From Oryctolagus cuniculus (lineage: Eukaryota > Chordata > Mammalia > Lagomorpha > Leporidae), in assembly GCF_964237555.1 (NCBI RefSeq), contig NC_091441.1:76538280-76602279 (forward strand): DNA of 64,000 bases, given 5' to 3'. Positions 20,621 through 30,655 of this stretch are shown here, in pieces. Under the pieces are notes generated by a model. It saw nothing but the letters and a program-made list of their open reading frames with translations, was not told the origin of the DNA and ran no database searches. The first letter of the stretch is position 1, and each line of letters opens with the position of its first letter. The position numbers and the translations under genes are program-made.

Positions 20621-21439
20621 TCTGAGTGTGGATGTTCAGATTCGGCCAGTGTGCCTTCCTGGGGTTCTCACACATCCTTTTTCTAAAAATGGATCTAAAG
20701 GCGGCTCAGGCAGACTTCACCGGGAGGGTGACTGCGGAGGGGGTTCTGCAGGACGGGGAGAGCTGAGCTTGCAACTCTGAGAAGCAAGTGGGGACTTTAG
20801 AGCCAAGGCGCAGAGTGGAGGGGCAATCGGTAGGTGGAAAATTCCAAGAGGAAACATCGGGGTTAGCGAGATTCTGGGGCAGCCGACCTGCAGGGATTCT
20901 AGCTGGGGGCCTGCTGGGGGCGGGGGAGGGGGAGGGGAAGGTGTCAGTCTCCACCCGGGGGAGGGCAGGGCGAGCAGCCGGATCAAATACTGCGGGAGCT
21001 CACACATCCAGACTGGGAGTTTTGGCTACTGTGTTGATTGGCAGGACTCCTGTTAACGTGGGACAAATGTCAGCCACACGCAGGAGCCCAGACTCCAGGG
21101 TCAGCTGGGAAGGGTTCAGAGGAGCGGGGCTGGAGTTTGGGCAAGGAGAGCCTTTTCCCCGTGAAGCTGGGGGGACAGCAAAGCTGGGACGCCCAGCCCA
21201 GTGTTTTCCAGTATCACATCCCCCCTATTCCCTGATAACTCTGCAGGGGGTCCCCGTGCTCCCCTCGGGGGACACTCCCCCCAGAGAGTCCTCCCTCCTG
21301 CGACGGAGGGGCCACTTTGTCTTCTGGGTAGTGAAACCTCCCTCCCTTCCTCTGGGGAAAGCACACTGGGGATGGTCCCCTGCAGTGGGGGAGGGAGAGC
21401 TGCCCAGCCTGATAATGCGAGAGTAAAACCGTGGGAGGA

Positions 21440-21800
21440 ATTTGCCCTGCCTCACACTCAGTAAACTGTCAGGAAGGAGGAGTTGGAAGGAGAAACATGC
21501 AGGAAAAGTTGGACTCCGGTCTGAATACAGACCCGTGCTCAGCTCCCAGCTGTTTTCCTGGGTGCCCCCCTGGACTGTCAGGTGCATTCTTTCCAATAGG
21601 CGATGTAACCCCGCTTTCCCAGTCTGAATGACTGGACTCTCTCTCTCTCTCTGATCCAGTCTGGAGAGGGCTCCATCCATTCTGCCAGTTGTCCTGACTG
21701 TATTAAGCTTGCTCCCTTGCTGACTTCTGCTCTCTGCCTCACGTCTGGATTCCCTCCTGCAGGAAGTCAAGAACCGATTCCACTTATCTCTGCCAACAAA
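21440..21800 (+). mobile_element. LTR-like remnant
   Basis: CTGTATTAAGCTTGCTCCC followed by a pyrimidine-rich segment and GGAAGTCAAGAACCG resembles the R/U5 end of an LTR (AATAAAG..CAAGAACC) seen better in the neighbours at 22640 and 23430. It is diverged and the left boundary is undefined. Confidence 0.3.
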
Positions 21801-22150
21801 GCCTGGGAGGAGGTAGATGAACCAGCAGGGAGTCAGGTCAGCTCCCTGTTGCAATGGGAAATGGGCAAGCCCCTTTAAAAGGGTACAAGACACTTGCTTC
21901 TCCCCAGAAGCTACCTTTAGCAAGACAAAAGTGCCAATCCCAGCCTTCTGAGATTCTAGTTTTATCGCGAGAAAAAGAAGTTACAGATCTCACCCTTTGG
22001 ATGGCTTTTTGTTTTATTCTGGGCAGGCCAGACAGGCTTTGTCTCCACCTCTGACTGTGCTTAAGACCCGACTTAAACAAATTTCTCCAGTCCCTCTTCC
22101 TGTCTTGGAGCCCCCTTAAACCTTGCTCGCTTGTCCGCATGGGAGAGCCG
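21801..22150 (+). mobile_element. Diverged LTR-like copy related to the element at 22640
   Basis: AAAAGGGTACAAGACACTTG, then AGAAGTTACAGATCTCACCC and TTTGGATGGCTTTTTG. These occur in the same order as AGAGGGTGCAAAGTGCTTG, AGATTACAAATCAGG and TTTGGATTGGTTTTG in the next copy. GGCAGGCCAGACAGGC is shared with the inverted copy. The right end is truncated. Confidence 0.4.
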
Positions 22151-22377
22151 AGGTCAGGTCGTGTTTCCCCCAGAGATGCCCATGGCACCTGCATGAGCCC
22201 TGAATGCCTTTCCTGCTGCTCCCTTCCATTCCCTTCGACTTCCCTCTTAGCGCTTCTCTCTTCTCTTTACCAGGGAACCTCCAATTTGCTGCCTGATTAT
22301 TTAGTGTTTGTCTCCCCTCGCGGCACGGAAACACCAAGAAGGCAAAGCCACGGCCTGTTTTTTTCCCTGGTGTATTA

Positions 22378-22432
22378 AGTGCTTAGAACAATGCCTGGAA
22401 TGTAGTACGTGCTTAGTAAGTAGCTGTCAAGT
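22378..22432 (+). mobile_element. MIR 3' end
   Basis: GTGCTTAGAACAATGCCTGG and GTAGTACGTGCTTAGTAAG match the MIR sense 3' end (CTTAGAACAGTGCCTGGCACATAGTAAG). Confidence 0.75.
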
Positions 22433-22499
22433 GGATGAATGAACACGAGCAGCTACTCTATTGCCATTTATAGTTCAGTGAAAAGCACCCAGGATCACA

Positions 22500-22628
22500 A
22501 ACCAGTACAGTTGTGTACACCCATGTGCAAGGCACGCTGCTCAGGGTTTGCACACACTCTCTCTAGTCTTCAGATTATAGCCACCTACGGAGGAGGAAAC
22601 CGAGGCCCAGAGCATGTGAGGGGTCAGA
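22500..22628 (-). mobile_element. MIR fragment
   Basis: CATGTGCAAGGCACGCTGC, TCTCTAGTCTTCAGATTATAG and GGAGGAAACCGAGGCCCAG form an antisense MIR. Confidence 0.75.
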
Positions 22629-22639
22629 TGGGTTAAAGG

Positions 22640-23185
22640 CAGTCAGGTTGGCCCCAGTGGAAAATGAGGAAGGAGAGTCCCCCCTCCAACCCCAAGAGGG
22701 TGCAAAGTGCTTGCTTCCCCCAAAAGTGTCTTCAGCAAGTTCAGAGTGCTGAGTCCGGCTGCATCCTCTCTGCTGAGCTCTCCCTGTACAGTGGACAAGT
22801 TTCCTCTCCCACCCTCCCCCGATGGCTCTCTTATTTTCTCTGGAGCAAACCAGACAGGGCAAAAAGATTACAAATCAGGTCTTTGGATTGGTTTTGTCCC
22901 TGCCTTGTAACTCAGCTTTTCCCCAAAAAATTGTGCTTAAAAACCCCACTATTATTTCCCCCCTAAAAATCAAACAAACAAAAAAAAACACAAACAAACA
23001 AACAAACAAAAAAAACACACTATCACCAGCCCCTTCGGGTTTGGCCGATTTTGGAGCTCACATCCTGGCCGCTTCAGCAGGAGGCTCTGACTTATATAAA
23101 TCTTGCTTTTCTCTCTGCCATGTCCCCATGGGAATTCTTCCATGTAAGACAAAGATCCGAGATAATCTGCCCCTCATCCCCACTG
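22640..23185 (+). mobile_element. LTR-like element, plus-oriented member of an inverted pair
   Basis: Its CCAGACAGGGCAAAAAG..TACAAATCAGGTCTTTGG..TTTTGTCCC core and ATTGTGCTTAAAAACCCC are found in reverse complement at 23430-24080. It has a TATA-like CTTATATAAATC near 23091-23102 and an end resembling GGAATTCTTCCATGTAAGACAA. A run of CAAACAAACAAAAA (22974-23018) interrupts it. No retroviral gene is associated. Confidence 0.5.
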
Positions 23186-23219
23186 CTGCTATTTTAACAA
23201 AAAGAACAAGTTGCCCAAT

Positions 23220-23225
23220 GGTTCG

Positions 23226-23261
<36 letters not shown>

Positions 23262-23430
23262 AAGGCAATGTTGCAGGGAGAGACAGAGACACAGACACAG
23301 AGACAGAAAGAAATCTTCCATCGCTGGTTCAGACCCCAAATGTCCACAACTGTTAGGGTTGGGCCAGGCTGCAGCCAGGAGCTCAGAGGTACTTCTGGGT
23401 CTCCCATATGGGTGCAGGGGCCTAAATGTT
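23220..23430 (-). mobile_element. C-SINE, head truncated
   Basis: (TTTA)n end expanded to about 40 bases, ACAGAGACACAGACACAG, TCTTCCATCGCTGGTTC, GGTCTCCCATATGGGTGCAG. It stops before the central TCTTCTGCTGC block. It lies between the two inverted LTR-like copies. Confidence 0.85.
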
Positions 23431-24080
23431 ATGGAAAAATGGTGGCAAAAAAATTATTACCTTGGTTCTTGTCTCACATGGAAGAAGAATTTCAAAGCAG
23501 ACAACAGAGAGATTTAAAAAGATTTATTAGAGTCAAAGACCTCCAGCCAGAGCAGCATGGAGAGGAAAAAACCCAGAGGACCCCATGGCACTGGGGTTTT
23601 TAAGCACAATTTCTGGGGCCAGTGCTGTAGGGTAGCAGGTAAAGCCCTGGTCTATAGCACCGGCATCCCATATGGGCACCAATTTGAGTCCTGGCTGCTC
23701 TGTTTCCCATCTAGCTCTCTGCTATGGCCTGGGAAAGCAGTAGAAGATGACCCAAGTCCTTGGGCCCCTGCACCCATGTGGGAGACCCAGAAGAAGCTCC
23801 TGGTTCCTGGCTTCAGATCGGCACAGCTCTGGCCGTTGTGGCCAACTGGGGAATGAAACAGCAGATGGAAGACCTCTCTCTTCTCTCTGCCTCTCATTTC
23901 TCAGTGTAACTCTGACTTTCAAATAAATCTAAAAAAAAAAAAGTGCAATTTCTAAGGAAAAAAACTTGACAATCAGATTGGCATTCAGTTACCAGGTGGG
24001 GACAAAACCCATCAAAAGACCTGATTTACAATTCTCCATCCTGTCTGGCCTGTCCATGATGAAACAAACAAACAAAAAAA
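23430..24080 (-). mobile_element. LTR-like element, minus-oriented, split by a SINE
   Basis: Read in reverse: GGACAGGCCAGACAGGATGG, TGTAAATCAGGTCTTTTG, then (after the SINE) ATTGTGCTTAAAAACCCCAG, CTCTAATAAATCTTTTTAAATC with an AATAAA signal, and TTCTTCCATGTGAGACAAG with AACC. This follows LTR order, U3 to U5. It is the mate of 22640-23185. Confidence 0.5.
23615..23940 (+). mobile_element. C-SINE inserted in the LTR-like copy, with imperfect TSD
   Basis: Head GGGGCCAGTGCTGTAGGGTA, GTAGAAGATGACCCAAGTCC, CT stretch and TTTCAAATAAATCTAAAA tail. The 13-nt flanks at 23602-23614 and 23941-23953 match at 11 positions (AAGCACAATTTCT and AAGTGCAATTTCT). Confidence 0.92.
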
Positions 24081-24102
24081 AACCATCCAGAAGGGTGGAA
24101 TA

Positions 24103-24437
24103 GAGGCTGGTACTGTGGCACAGTGGGTTAACGCCCTGGCCTGAAGCGCCAGCATCCCATATGGGCGCCGGTTCTAGTCCCGGCTGCTCCTCTTCCAATC
24201 CAGCTCTCTGCTGTGGCCTGGGAAGGCAGTGGAGGATGGCCCAGGTCCTTGGGCCCCTGCACCCATGTGGGAGACCTGGAGGAGGCTCCTGGCTCCTGGC
24301 TTCGAATCGGTGCAGCTCTGGCTGTTGCAGCCATCTGGGGAGTGAACCAGCGGATGGAAGACCTCTATTCTCGGTCTCTACCTTTCTGTAACTCTGTCTT
24401 TCAAATAAATAAAATAAATCTTAAAAGAAAAAAAAGA
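24103..24437 (+). mobile_element. C-SINE, full length and well conserved
   Basis: GAGGCTGGTACTGTGGCACA head, A box TGGCACAGTGGGTTAACGCC, B box GGTTCTAGTCC, GGAGGATGGCCCAGGTCC, and the tail TTTCAAATAAATAAAATAAATC. It is among the best candidates for intact internal Pol III promoter boxes. Confidence 0.93.
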
Positions 24438-24696
24438 AGGTGGGGTGGATAACTTGTTTTCACAGTAAGCTCAGGAAGAAGAGCTCCCTTGCTATTCTGA
24501 AGGTAAAATTGGAGATTCAGAAGGAAGCAGGGCGGCCTGTTTGTTCTTGGGGGGAGGGAGCAAATATTTTACACCCCAAATCCCATTGGTACTCACCCGA
24601 CTACCTGCTAACCCATCTGACTCCTCACAAGAGCTCTTGGGTCATCTCCTGCTGCTTTCTCAGGAGCGTTTAGCCGGTAATTTAAAATCAACTGTG

Positions 24697-24944
24697 GGGG
24701 GCCAGCATTGTGGTGCGGTGGGTTAAGCCCCCCACCTGCTTCTTGTGGTACCAGCGTCTAATATGGGAGCACTGGTTCAAGTCCCACTTGCTTTACTTCC
24801 TACCCAGCGCCCTGGCAACTTGCCTAGGAAAGCAGAGTACTTGGGCCCCTGCCACCCACATAGGACACCCAGAAGTAGCTGGCTTTGACCTGGCCCAGCC
24901 CCAGCCACTGGGGCCATTTGGGGAGCGAGCCAGAAGATGGAAGA

Positions 24945-24975
<31 letters not shown>

Positions 24976-25030
24976 CTCTCTCTGTCACTCTGCCTTTCAG
25001 AAACATAAAATGAGTCTTTTTTTTAAAAGA
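24697..25030 (+). mobile_element. C-SINE
   Basis: Head GGGGCCAGCATTGTGGTGCG, GTTCAAGTCCCACTTG, (TC)n at 24945-24972 and the end CTGCCTTTCAGAAACATAAAATG. The central AGATGGCCCAAG block is largely deleted. Confidence 0.88.
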
Positions 25031-25420
25031 TCATCTTTGTTGAGGACTGACTTTGTATAATTACGTGCACCTGCGTTCAATGCACGATTTTTGACAAGCA
25101 GGTGCCCTGTCTTTTGTAGAATGTTATCTAAAGCAGACTCGTGTGGCACCCACTTGTTTCTGTCTGGCTCTTCCACTTGGTACAATTATTTGAGCTCCAT
25201 CTATGTTGTCATTTTCAGTCATCAGTACTGCTGAGTGTTGATGGACTACAATTTGTTCATCCCGATGCCTGTTTGCGAACATTCAGAGGATTGTGAATTT
25301 GAGCTGTGGGGATGTGGAGCTGCCACGAACCTTAGTGGACAAGTGTTGGGTGGACATGTACCCTCACTCCTCTTGCATTGGTACCCAGGAGTGTGATGAC
25401 GCGGTTGCATGCGTGGCTAC
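25031..25420 (-). mobile_element. L1 3'-end remnant (old subfamily)
   Basis: The antisense of the L1 3' region is readable: GAGCTCCATCTATGTTGTC, GTACTGCTGAGTGTTGATGG, CAATTTGTTCATCCCGATG, GAACATTCAGAGGATTGTG and GGTACCCAGGAGTGTGATG. These align in order with the L1M-type end with many changes. No ORF2 coding is left. Confidence 0.7.
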
Positions 25421-26022
25421 ACAAGGAATTATTTTCCCTCTTAGGATCCGTGGCTTAGCTGTCTGTGTGGTGCCAAGAGGATTGTGGGAAGAAAGATCAT
25501 TGGGTGGATCCTAGAGGTATTTCCTGTCTCACCGGGCTGTCCTTCAGCCCTGCTGAGTGGGCTGTGGTGAGGTTGAAGAAAGCCCTGCTCCGAGTGGGAG
25601 GTGGGGATGCAGGTGGGGGTGGGGCATGCCAGAAACCCAAAGTGTGTGAATTGAGATGGTTATTTCGGCTCCCCGGGCCCAGTCTCCTCAGCTGGGGACA
25701 GTGAATGCAGTAGTGTGCGTGTTGTAATGTTTAATCTATGCCTCTCCAAAAGAAAGTACAGATGCATGCAGACAAACACACACACGTGTTCATGTATGTA
25801 TTCATTATCAATTTTACTGATGTAGACAATGTAAGCAATTAAAAATAATACAATATACAATACTCTTATTATAAATTCCTCAGAGCCAAGCAATTGTCAC
25901 AAAATACACGTTGCCTTCCCAACTCCGCTATCAGTAGGCAACCAGCAATTGCAACTGAAAAATGAGTGCGGTTCCAGCATGAAAGTCGGTCGATATTTTT
26001 GCTTATGTTAAAGAGGAAGATG
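25421..26022. other. Single-copy DNA, AT-rich right half
   Basis: GC-neutral to 25690, then AT-rich with an ACACACAC run near 25776-25786. No gene or repeat recognised. Confidence 0.5.
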
Positions 26023-26356
26023 GGAACTGGCGCTGTGGTGTAGGGGTAAAGCTGCTGCCTGAAGAACTGGCATCCCATATGGGGGCCGTTTCGAGTCCTG
26101 GCTGCTCCAGTTCCAATCCAGGTCTCTGCTATGGCCTGGGAAAGCAATAGAAGATGGCCCAAGTCCTTGGGCCCCTGCACCCACGTGGGAGACCCAGCTC
26201 CTGGCTCCTGGCTTTGGATTGGCGCAACTCCAGCCGTTGTGGCCAATTATGGAGTGAACGAAGATCTCTCTCTCTCTCTCTCTCTCTGCCTCTCCTTCTC
26301 TCTCTGTGTAACTCTGACTTTCAAATAAATAAATAAATCTTAAAAAAAAAAAAAAA
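26023..26356 (+). mobile_element. C-SINE with 7-nt TSD
   Basis: Head GGAACTGGCGCTGTGGTGTA, AATAGAAGATGGCCCAAGTC, (TC)n at 26266-26287, tail TTTCAAATAAATAAATAAATC with A14. GAAGATG is repeated at 26016-26022 and 26357-26363. Confidence 0.93.
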
Positions 26357-26439
26357 GAAGATGACAGGGAGACAACAGACATAACTATCATCCATTGATG
26401 GCATGAATGATTCCTTCACTCCCTTGAATAATAGTTCTG

Positions 26440-26770
26440 GCTTTTTTTTTTTTTTTTTTTCTAATTTGATAGGTGGACACACACACACACACGCAGTCAG
26501 AGAGAAAGACAGAGAGGGGGCAAGAGCTCCCATCTGCTGGTTCACTCCCCAGTGGCCGCCACGGTGGGAGCTGAGCCAATCTGAAGCCAGGAGCCAGGAG
26601 CTTCTTCCGGGTCTCCCACGTGGGTGCAGGGGCCCAAGGATTTGGGCCATCTTCTGGTGCTATCCCAGGCCACAGCAGAGAGGGAGATTGGAAGTGGAGC
26701 ATCTGGGACTCGAAATGGCACCCATATGGGATGCTGGCGCTGCAGGCGACTATGACACAGCACTGGCCCC
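26440..26770 (-). mobile_element. C-SINE with CA tract in the tail region
   Basis: T20 end, CTAATTTGATAGGTGGACAC then (AC)7, CATCTGCTGGTTCACTCCC, GCCATCTTCTGGTGCTATCC and the head complement CTATGACACAGCACTGGCCC. Confidence 0.92.
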
Positions 26771-26909
26771 ATTTCCAAGTTTTCAGACTAGTTCACCATT
26801 GCTCTTCACCCCAAGTTTCTCCCGTGCCAAGTGGAAAGAACACTCTTGCAACTTCTAAATTTGGAGTGACTTTAATGGAGCTTCACTTACCAGGTTTCCT
26901 GTTCTGCTC

Positions 26910-27120
26910 CTCCTACTCAAAGTGTGGGCCTATCCCCAGCTGCAACAGTACCTGGGAGCTTTTTGGGAGAGAGGGTGCTGGTGCACCGTCCCCCACCCCA
27001 ATCTATAGAGCCCCAAACGCTGAGGCTGGGCCCAGCAGTTGGCTTAACCTGCCCGATTTGCATGCCAGCACTTGTGAGAAGCCGGGTTCTAGCTCAGGTT
27101 CTCATAGTCTCATCTCGGCC
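26910..27120. mobile_element. MER5A-type hAT element
   Basis: CTACTCAAAGTGTGGGCC, CAGTACCTGGGAGCTTTTTG, CCCACCCCAATCTATAGAG and GGTTCTAGCTCAGGTTCTC follow the order of MER5A (left terminus, ACCTGGGAACTTG, CCCACCCCAGACC, right inverted terminus). Confidence 0.65.
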
Positions 27121-27329
27121 TGGCAGCTGCTTGCACAGAGTGCCCAGGGTTTTCCTGCCCCCTGAGCCAGCTTCTGCATCTCTTGATTCTGTACACCCAC
27201 AGTAGCTGGCTGTTCCATGTAAAAAGATAGGTTCAGCACCCTTTTAATTATTGTCTATTTTAAAATTGGCCAAACAAACCAACCTGTGATTGTTTATAAC
27301 AATACTGACAAGGTCAAGAGTGTACCTGT

Positions 27330-27405
27330 TGAGATCTGAACCCGGGTGCAAGACCTGGCTTTTCTACCTCCTTGCTGTGTGACCTTCACCCTTCACCGCC
27401 TCTCT
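27330..27405 (+). mobile_element. MIR core fragment
   Basis: TCTGAACCCGGGTGCAAG, CCTGGCTTTTCTACCTCC, TTGCTGTGTGACCTTC and CTCTCTGTGCC match the MIR sense core. Confidence 0.6.
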
Positions 27406-27500
27406 GTGCCTTTGTGGCCCAGTGCTTAAGGAGGATTGAACTGTGCCAGGTCTGCCCATCACAGCTGCACCGTGTTCTGACTGGGTCATGGGCTGATGAG

Positions 27501-28042
27501 AGTATTTCAAAACACTTGTGCAAAATTGGAACTAAGTAAGTTTGTGCAACATTTTTTTGAAACCTGTGCACTTTTTTCAGAATACACATTGGGCATGAAC
27601 TTTTTTATTTTTGAAGGATTTATTTATTTATTTGAGAGGTAGAGCTACAGACAGAGAGAGGGACAGACACAGAGAGAGGGGTCCTCCATCCACTGGTTCA
27701 CTCTCACAGTGATCACAATGGCTGGAGATGGGCTGATAAGAAGCCAGGAGCCAGGGCTTCTTCCAGGTCTCCCACATGGGTGCAAGGGCCCAAGCACCTG
27801 GGCCATCCTCCACTGCTTTCCCAGGCCACCAGCAGGGAGCTGGATCGGAAGTAGTGCAGCATGGACTTGAACTGGTGCCCACACAGGATGCTGGCACTGC
27901 AGGTGGAGTCTTAACCTACTATGCCACGGGGCTGGCCCCTGGCATGAACTTTTTGAAGAGTCTTCTTATGCATGGATTTTACAATTTTGGGGGGCACCAA
28001 AGTCAGCTTATCTTTTATCCATTTCCATGAACCTTTTGATAG
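27501..28042. mobile_element. Palindromic MITE-like element, copy 1, split by a SINE
   Basis: The left arm (27501-27605) and right arm (27941-28042) carry related, oppositely oriented termini: TATTTCAAAACACTTGTGC on the left, TCCATTTCCATGAACCTTTTG on the right. The right arm GCATGGATTTTACAATTTTG..GCACCAAAG..CAGCTTATCTTTTA is matched almost word for word by 53310-53390. It has no coding capacity, so it would be a non-autonomous DNA element. Confidence 0.55.
27606..27940 (-). mobile_element. C-SINE with perfect 14-nt TSD
   Basis: T-rich end, GAGAGGTAGAGCTACAGAC, GCCATCCTCCACTGCTTTCC and the head complement CTATGCCACGGGGCTGGCC. GGCATGAACTTTTT is repeated at 27592-27605 and 27941-27954, with the site inside the MITE-like element. 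Confidence 0.95.
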
Positions 28043-28211
28043 ACCGTTGTGTGAAAGTGCCGAGAAAGGGCGGTGGGTCCTGACCCTGTCCTTCGCAGCC
28101 TGCTGTGGGAAGGGGAGGCGGAAGGAGAGAATCAGCCTATATGTGCCTCATCTCACAGGAGTGATGTTGGAAGGGAGGTGTCTTCCGGTTCTACTGCGCC
28201 GGAGGGAAATG

Positions 28212-28345
28212 CAGGGGGCGGGCATCTGGTGAAGTGGTTGGACCACCGCTTAGAATGCTGCATCCCGTATCAGAGTGCCTGGTGTGTGTCCTGGCTCCTC
28301 GGATTCTGACCCAGCTTCCTGCCAACGCACACCCAGAAGTTTGGC
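28212..28345 (+). mobile_element. Old C-SINE head fragment
   Basis: GGGGGCGGGCATCTGGTGAA, GCATCCCGTATCAGAGTGCC and CCCAGCTTCCTGCCAACGC. It ends where the next copy begins. Confidence 0.7.
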
Positions 28346-28622
28346 TTGGCTGTTGAGATGCCTATATCCCCTGTCACAGTGCCTGGGTTCGATTCCTGTC
28401 TCCAGCCTTTTGCTCACGCAGCTCCTGGGAGGCAGCAGTGATGGTTCAAGTAGTGTTGGGTTCCTGGCACCCACATGGGAGACTTGGATTGGGTTCTCTT
28501 TGGCTGCTGGCTTGGGCCTGACCCAGTTCTAGCTGTTGTGAACATTTGGGGAGTGAACTGGAGGATGGGAGCGATCTCTCTCTCTCTTTTTCTCTCTGAA
28601 ACAAATAAATGAAACACAAAAG
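28346..28622 (+). mobile_element. Old C-SINE
   Basis: CAGTGCCTGGGTTCGATTCC (B box), GGGAGGCAGCAGTGATGG, CACATGGGAGACTTGGATTG, CATTTGGGGAGTGAACTGG, a short CT stretch and an AAACAAATAAATGAAAC tail. Confidence 0.8.
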
Positions 28623-29358
28623 GAACCCGAGAGCCAACTGCTGAACTTGGTGTGCCCTTGGAGCAGACTTTCTTCTTTAGGCCCTGGACTTTGTGAGCCA
28701 ATGCCGGGAGGGGAGCGTCAGGGTGTATTTTAAAGAGTGACCCTGAGGGCCAGGGCCATGACACTCCGCCTCCTCGCCAAGGTGGTTTAACTCTCGGGGG
28801 TGTGGAATCTAACAAGCGATGATTTCTGTCAACGTGCAGACACCCGAGAGGGGGGGCGTGTCCATGGCAGGCTCTCCCTGGGAGAGTATGGCAGTTGTTC
28901 AAGGTCATGGCTAGGAGATCTATTTCCTTTGTGATTCAGTTACGTTCCCGGCAGGCTGTCACAGACCTTGGGAGCTCGGAAGTGTCCTGACAGTCACAGT
29001 GTCCTGGGGGTCTGGCATCAGCAAGCAGAGCAGAGGCGAGGTGGCGCGATGTTCCCTCCATGGAGGAACCCTGGCTGCTTGGCCCCTTGCAGCCCCAGCC
29101 TCTGAGCCTCAGCTTCTCTGAACCCTGTAATGGTGACTTTCCACATGAGGAGACAGAGGCAGGGAAGGCACAGTGGCCTCCTCTCCCCTGTAGCTAATAA
29201 GGGTCAGAGCTGGCACTTCTCCCCCAGGCTGATCTAGCCCCCAGGCCAATGCTACTTAATTCATTGACCTTGGGAAACAAAAGTATTCAGTGGCCAGAAC
29301 CGTGTAGTAGCTCCCAGGCGGGAAGAAATACAGCCGCAAGTTTGTTGCAAACCTTGTT
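28623..29358. other. Single-copy DNA with one MIR
   Basis: Contains an antisense MIR at about 29110-29255. The rest has no recognised repeat or exon. Confidence 0.5.
29110..29255 (-). mobile_element. MIR
   Basis: CTTTCCACATGAGGAGACAG, AGGCAGGGAAGGCACAG, GTAGCTAATAAGGGTCAGAGC with CTGG. Antisense MIR core. Confidence 0.7.
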
Positions 29359-29665
29359 TTTGCTTTGGTTTGTGTCTTTAATTTGAGAGGCAGGGAGATC
29401 AAGAGAGACAATGAAAGAGAGTTCTTATCTGCTAGTTCACTCCCCAAATGCCTGCAACAGCAGGGGCTGGGCCAGGGCCAAGGAGCCAGGAGCTCAATCC
29501 AAGTCTCCCACATGGTGGCAGGAACCCAACTACTTGAGTCATCAGGGCCGCCTCCCAGGCCTTGCATTAGCAGGAAGCTGGAGTTAGGAGTCGGAGCCAG
29601 GAATTTAACCCAGGTACTCCCCTGTGGGACACGGGTGCTTTAACTGCTGGCCAGAATGCCTGCCT
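29359..29665 (-). mobile_element. Old C-SINE
   Basis: TTTAATTTGAGAGGCAGGGAG, GGCTGGGCCAGGGCCAAGG, GGAGCTCAATCCAAGTCTCC, TTAGCAGGAAGCTGGAG and TTAACTGCTGGCCAGAATG. Confidence 0.85.
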
Positions 29666-30019
29666 TACGCGTTGCAAACTTTGGATTCATGGTCTAATCC
29701 CACCTGCAGAAATGTTCTGCTTGGCTTGAAGAATGTTTTCTTTAAAAAAAAAAAAAGTTTGAATTCAATGCAACTTTTAAAAATAGAACGTTTTCGCACA
29801 GAAGGCAGACTTTTGGAGATGTGGGAAAAGCCAGCTGGAGCTGAGGGTGACAGATCCCTTTCGAGGGTCATCAGCCCTCCAGAGGGCCACAGCCCCTCTC
29901 AGCCTGCGATGCTGCTCTGTGGGGAAGTTCATGACCCCACGGCTGCTTAAGGAGGCGGCATCCAGCCACACGAACTTGGTGGACGCCCACGGGTAAGGGA
30001 AACGGCTGATCGGACAGTC

Positions 30020-30305
30020 ACCCATGCATGAATTTGCTGGGGCTGCAAAGTCCCACTGGCTGGAAGACCACACATATGTTTCTAACAGTTTTGCAGGCTC
30101 CAAGGCCAAGATCAGGATGCTGGCTGCACTGGCTTCTCCATCTTCTGAGTCTGCACTTGGTGGTCCCTCTGTGTGTTTCTGTGGCCTAATCTCCCCCTCC
30201 TCCTCCTCCTTCCCTCCCCCTCCTCTTCATCCACCAGATTTATAGGAAGATTAGAGATTAGATTACAGCCTGCTCTCATGACCTCCTTGGACTTTACCCA
30301 CCTCT
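30020..30305. mobile_element. Old interspersed repeat, family not assigned
   Basis: TTTCTAACAGTTTTGCAGGC, CCAAGGCCAAGATCAGGATG, GTGTTTCTGTGGCCTAATC and CAGCCTGCTCTCATGACC occur in the order of a common mammalian repeat that contains TCTCACAGTTCTGGAGGC, AAGATCAAGGTG and a TCATGACCT end. I cannot name the family with confidence. Confidence 0.5.
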
Positions 30306-30308
30306 CTC

Positions 30309-30363
30309 TCTTTTTTTTTTTTTTTAAGATTTATTTATTTGAAAGTCAGTTACAGAGAGGCAG

Positions 30364-30412
<49 letters not shown>

Positions 30413-30655
30413 CGCTCTTCCCTCCACTGGTCCATTCCCCAAATGCTCATGACAGCATGGCCAGTCCAGACAGACCAGGGTCTCCCATGTGGGAGGCAGG
30501 GGCCCAAGTACTTGGGCCGTCTTCTGCTGCTTTCCCAGGAGCATTAGCAGGGAGCTGGATCGGAACCATAAGCATCAGGACTTGAACTGCTGCTTGGATT
30601 TGGGATGCCAGTGCCGGGAGCAGTGGCTTAGCCATCCGTGCCGTTACAGCCGCCT
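30309..30655 (-). mobile_element. C-SINE with long GA stretch
   Basis: T15 end, (GA)n at 30369-30413, CTCCACTGGTCCATTCCCC, GCCGTCTTCTGCTGCTTTCC, GGACTTGAACTGCTGC. The head complement is diverged. Confidence 0.9.

Larger units (their letters stand above)
18409..21439. other. Long SINE-free interval
   Basis: About 3 kb without a C-SINE, unusual here. It holds a G-run at 18721-18730, a T24-type run near 19332-19356, a CTCF-type motif (19484-19500), a 20-bp tandem repeat (20376-20415) and a MIR fragment (20510-20620). A minus-strand frame at 19839-20111 has protein-like composition but no confident homologue or splice support. Confidence 0.5.

Noticed and set aside
21225..21923. 232-codon minus-strand frame.
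   Set aside because: Arg/Ser/Gly-rich, overlaps LTR-like remnants, and no family is recognised.
22822..23517. 231-codon frame in the LTR cluster that might be retroviral coding.
   Set aside because: It crosses an LTR-like copy, a CAAACAAA run and a truncated SINE. No gag, pol or env motif is present.
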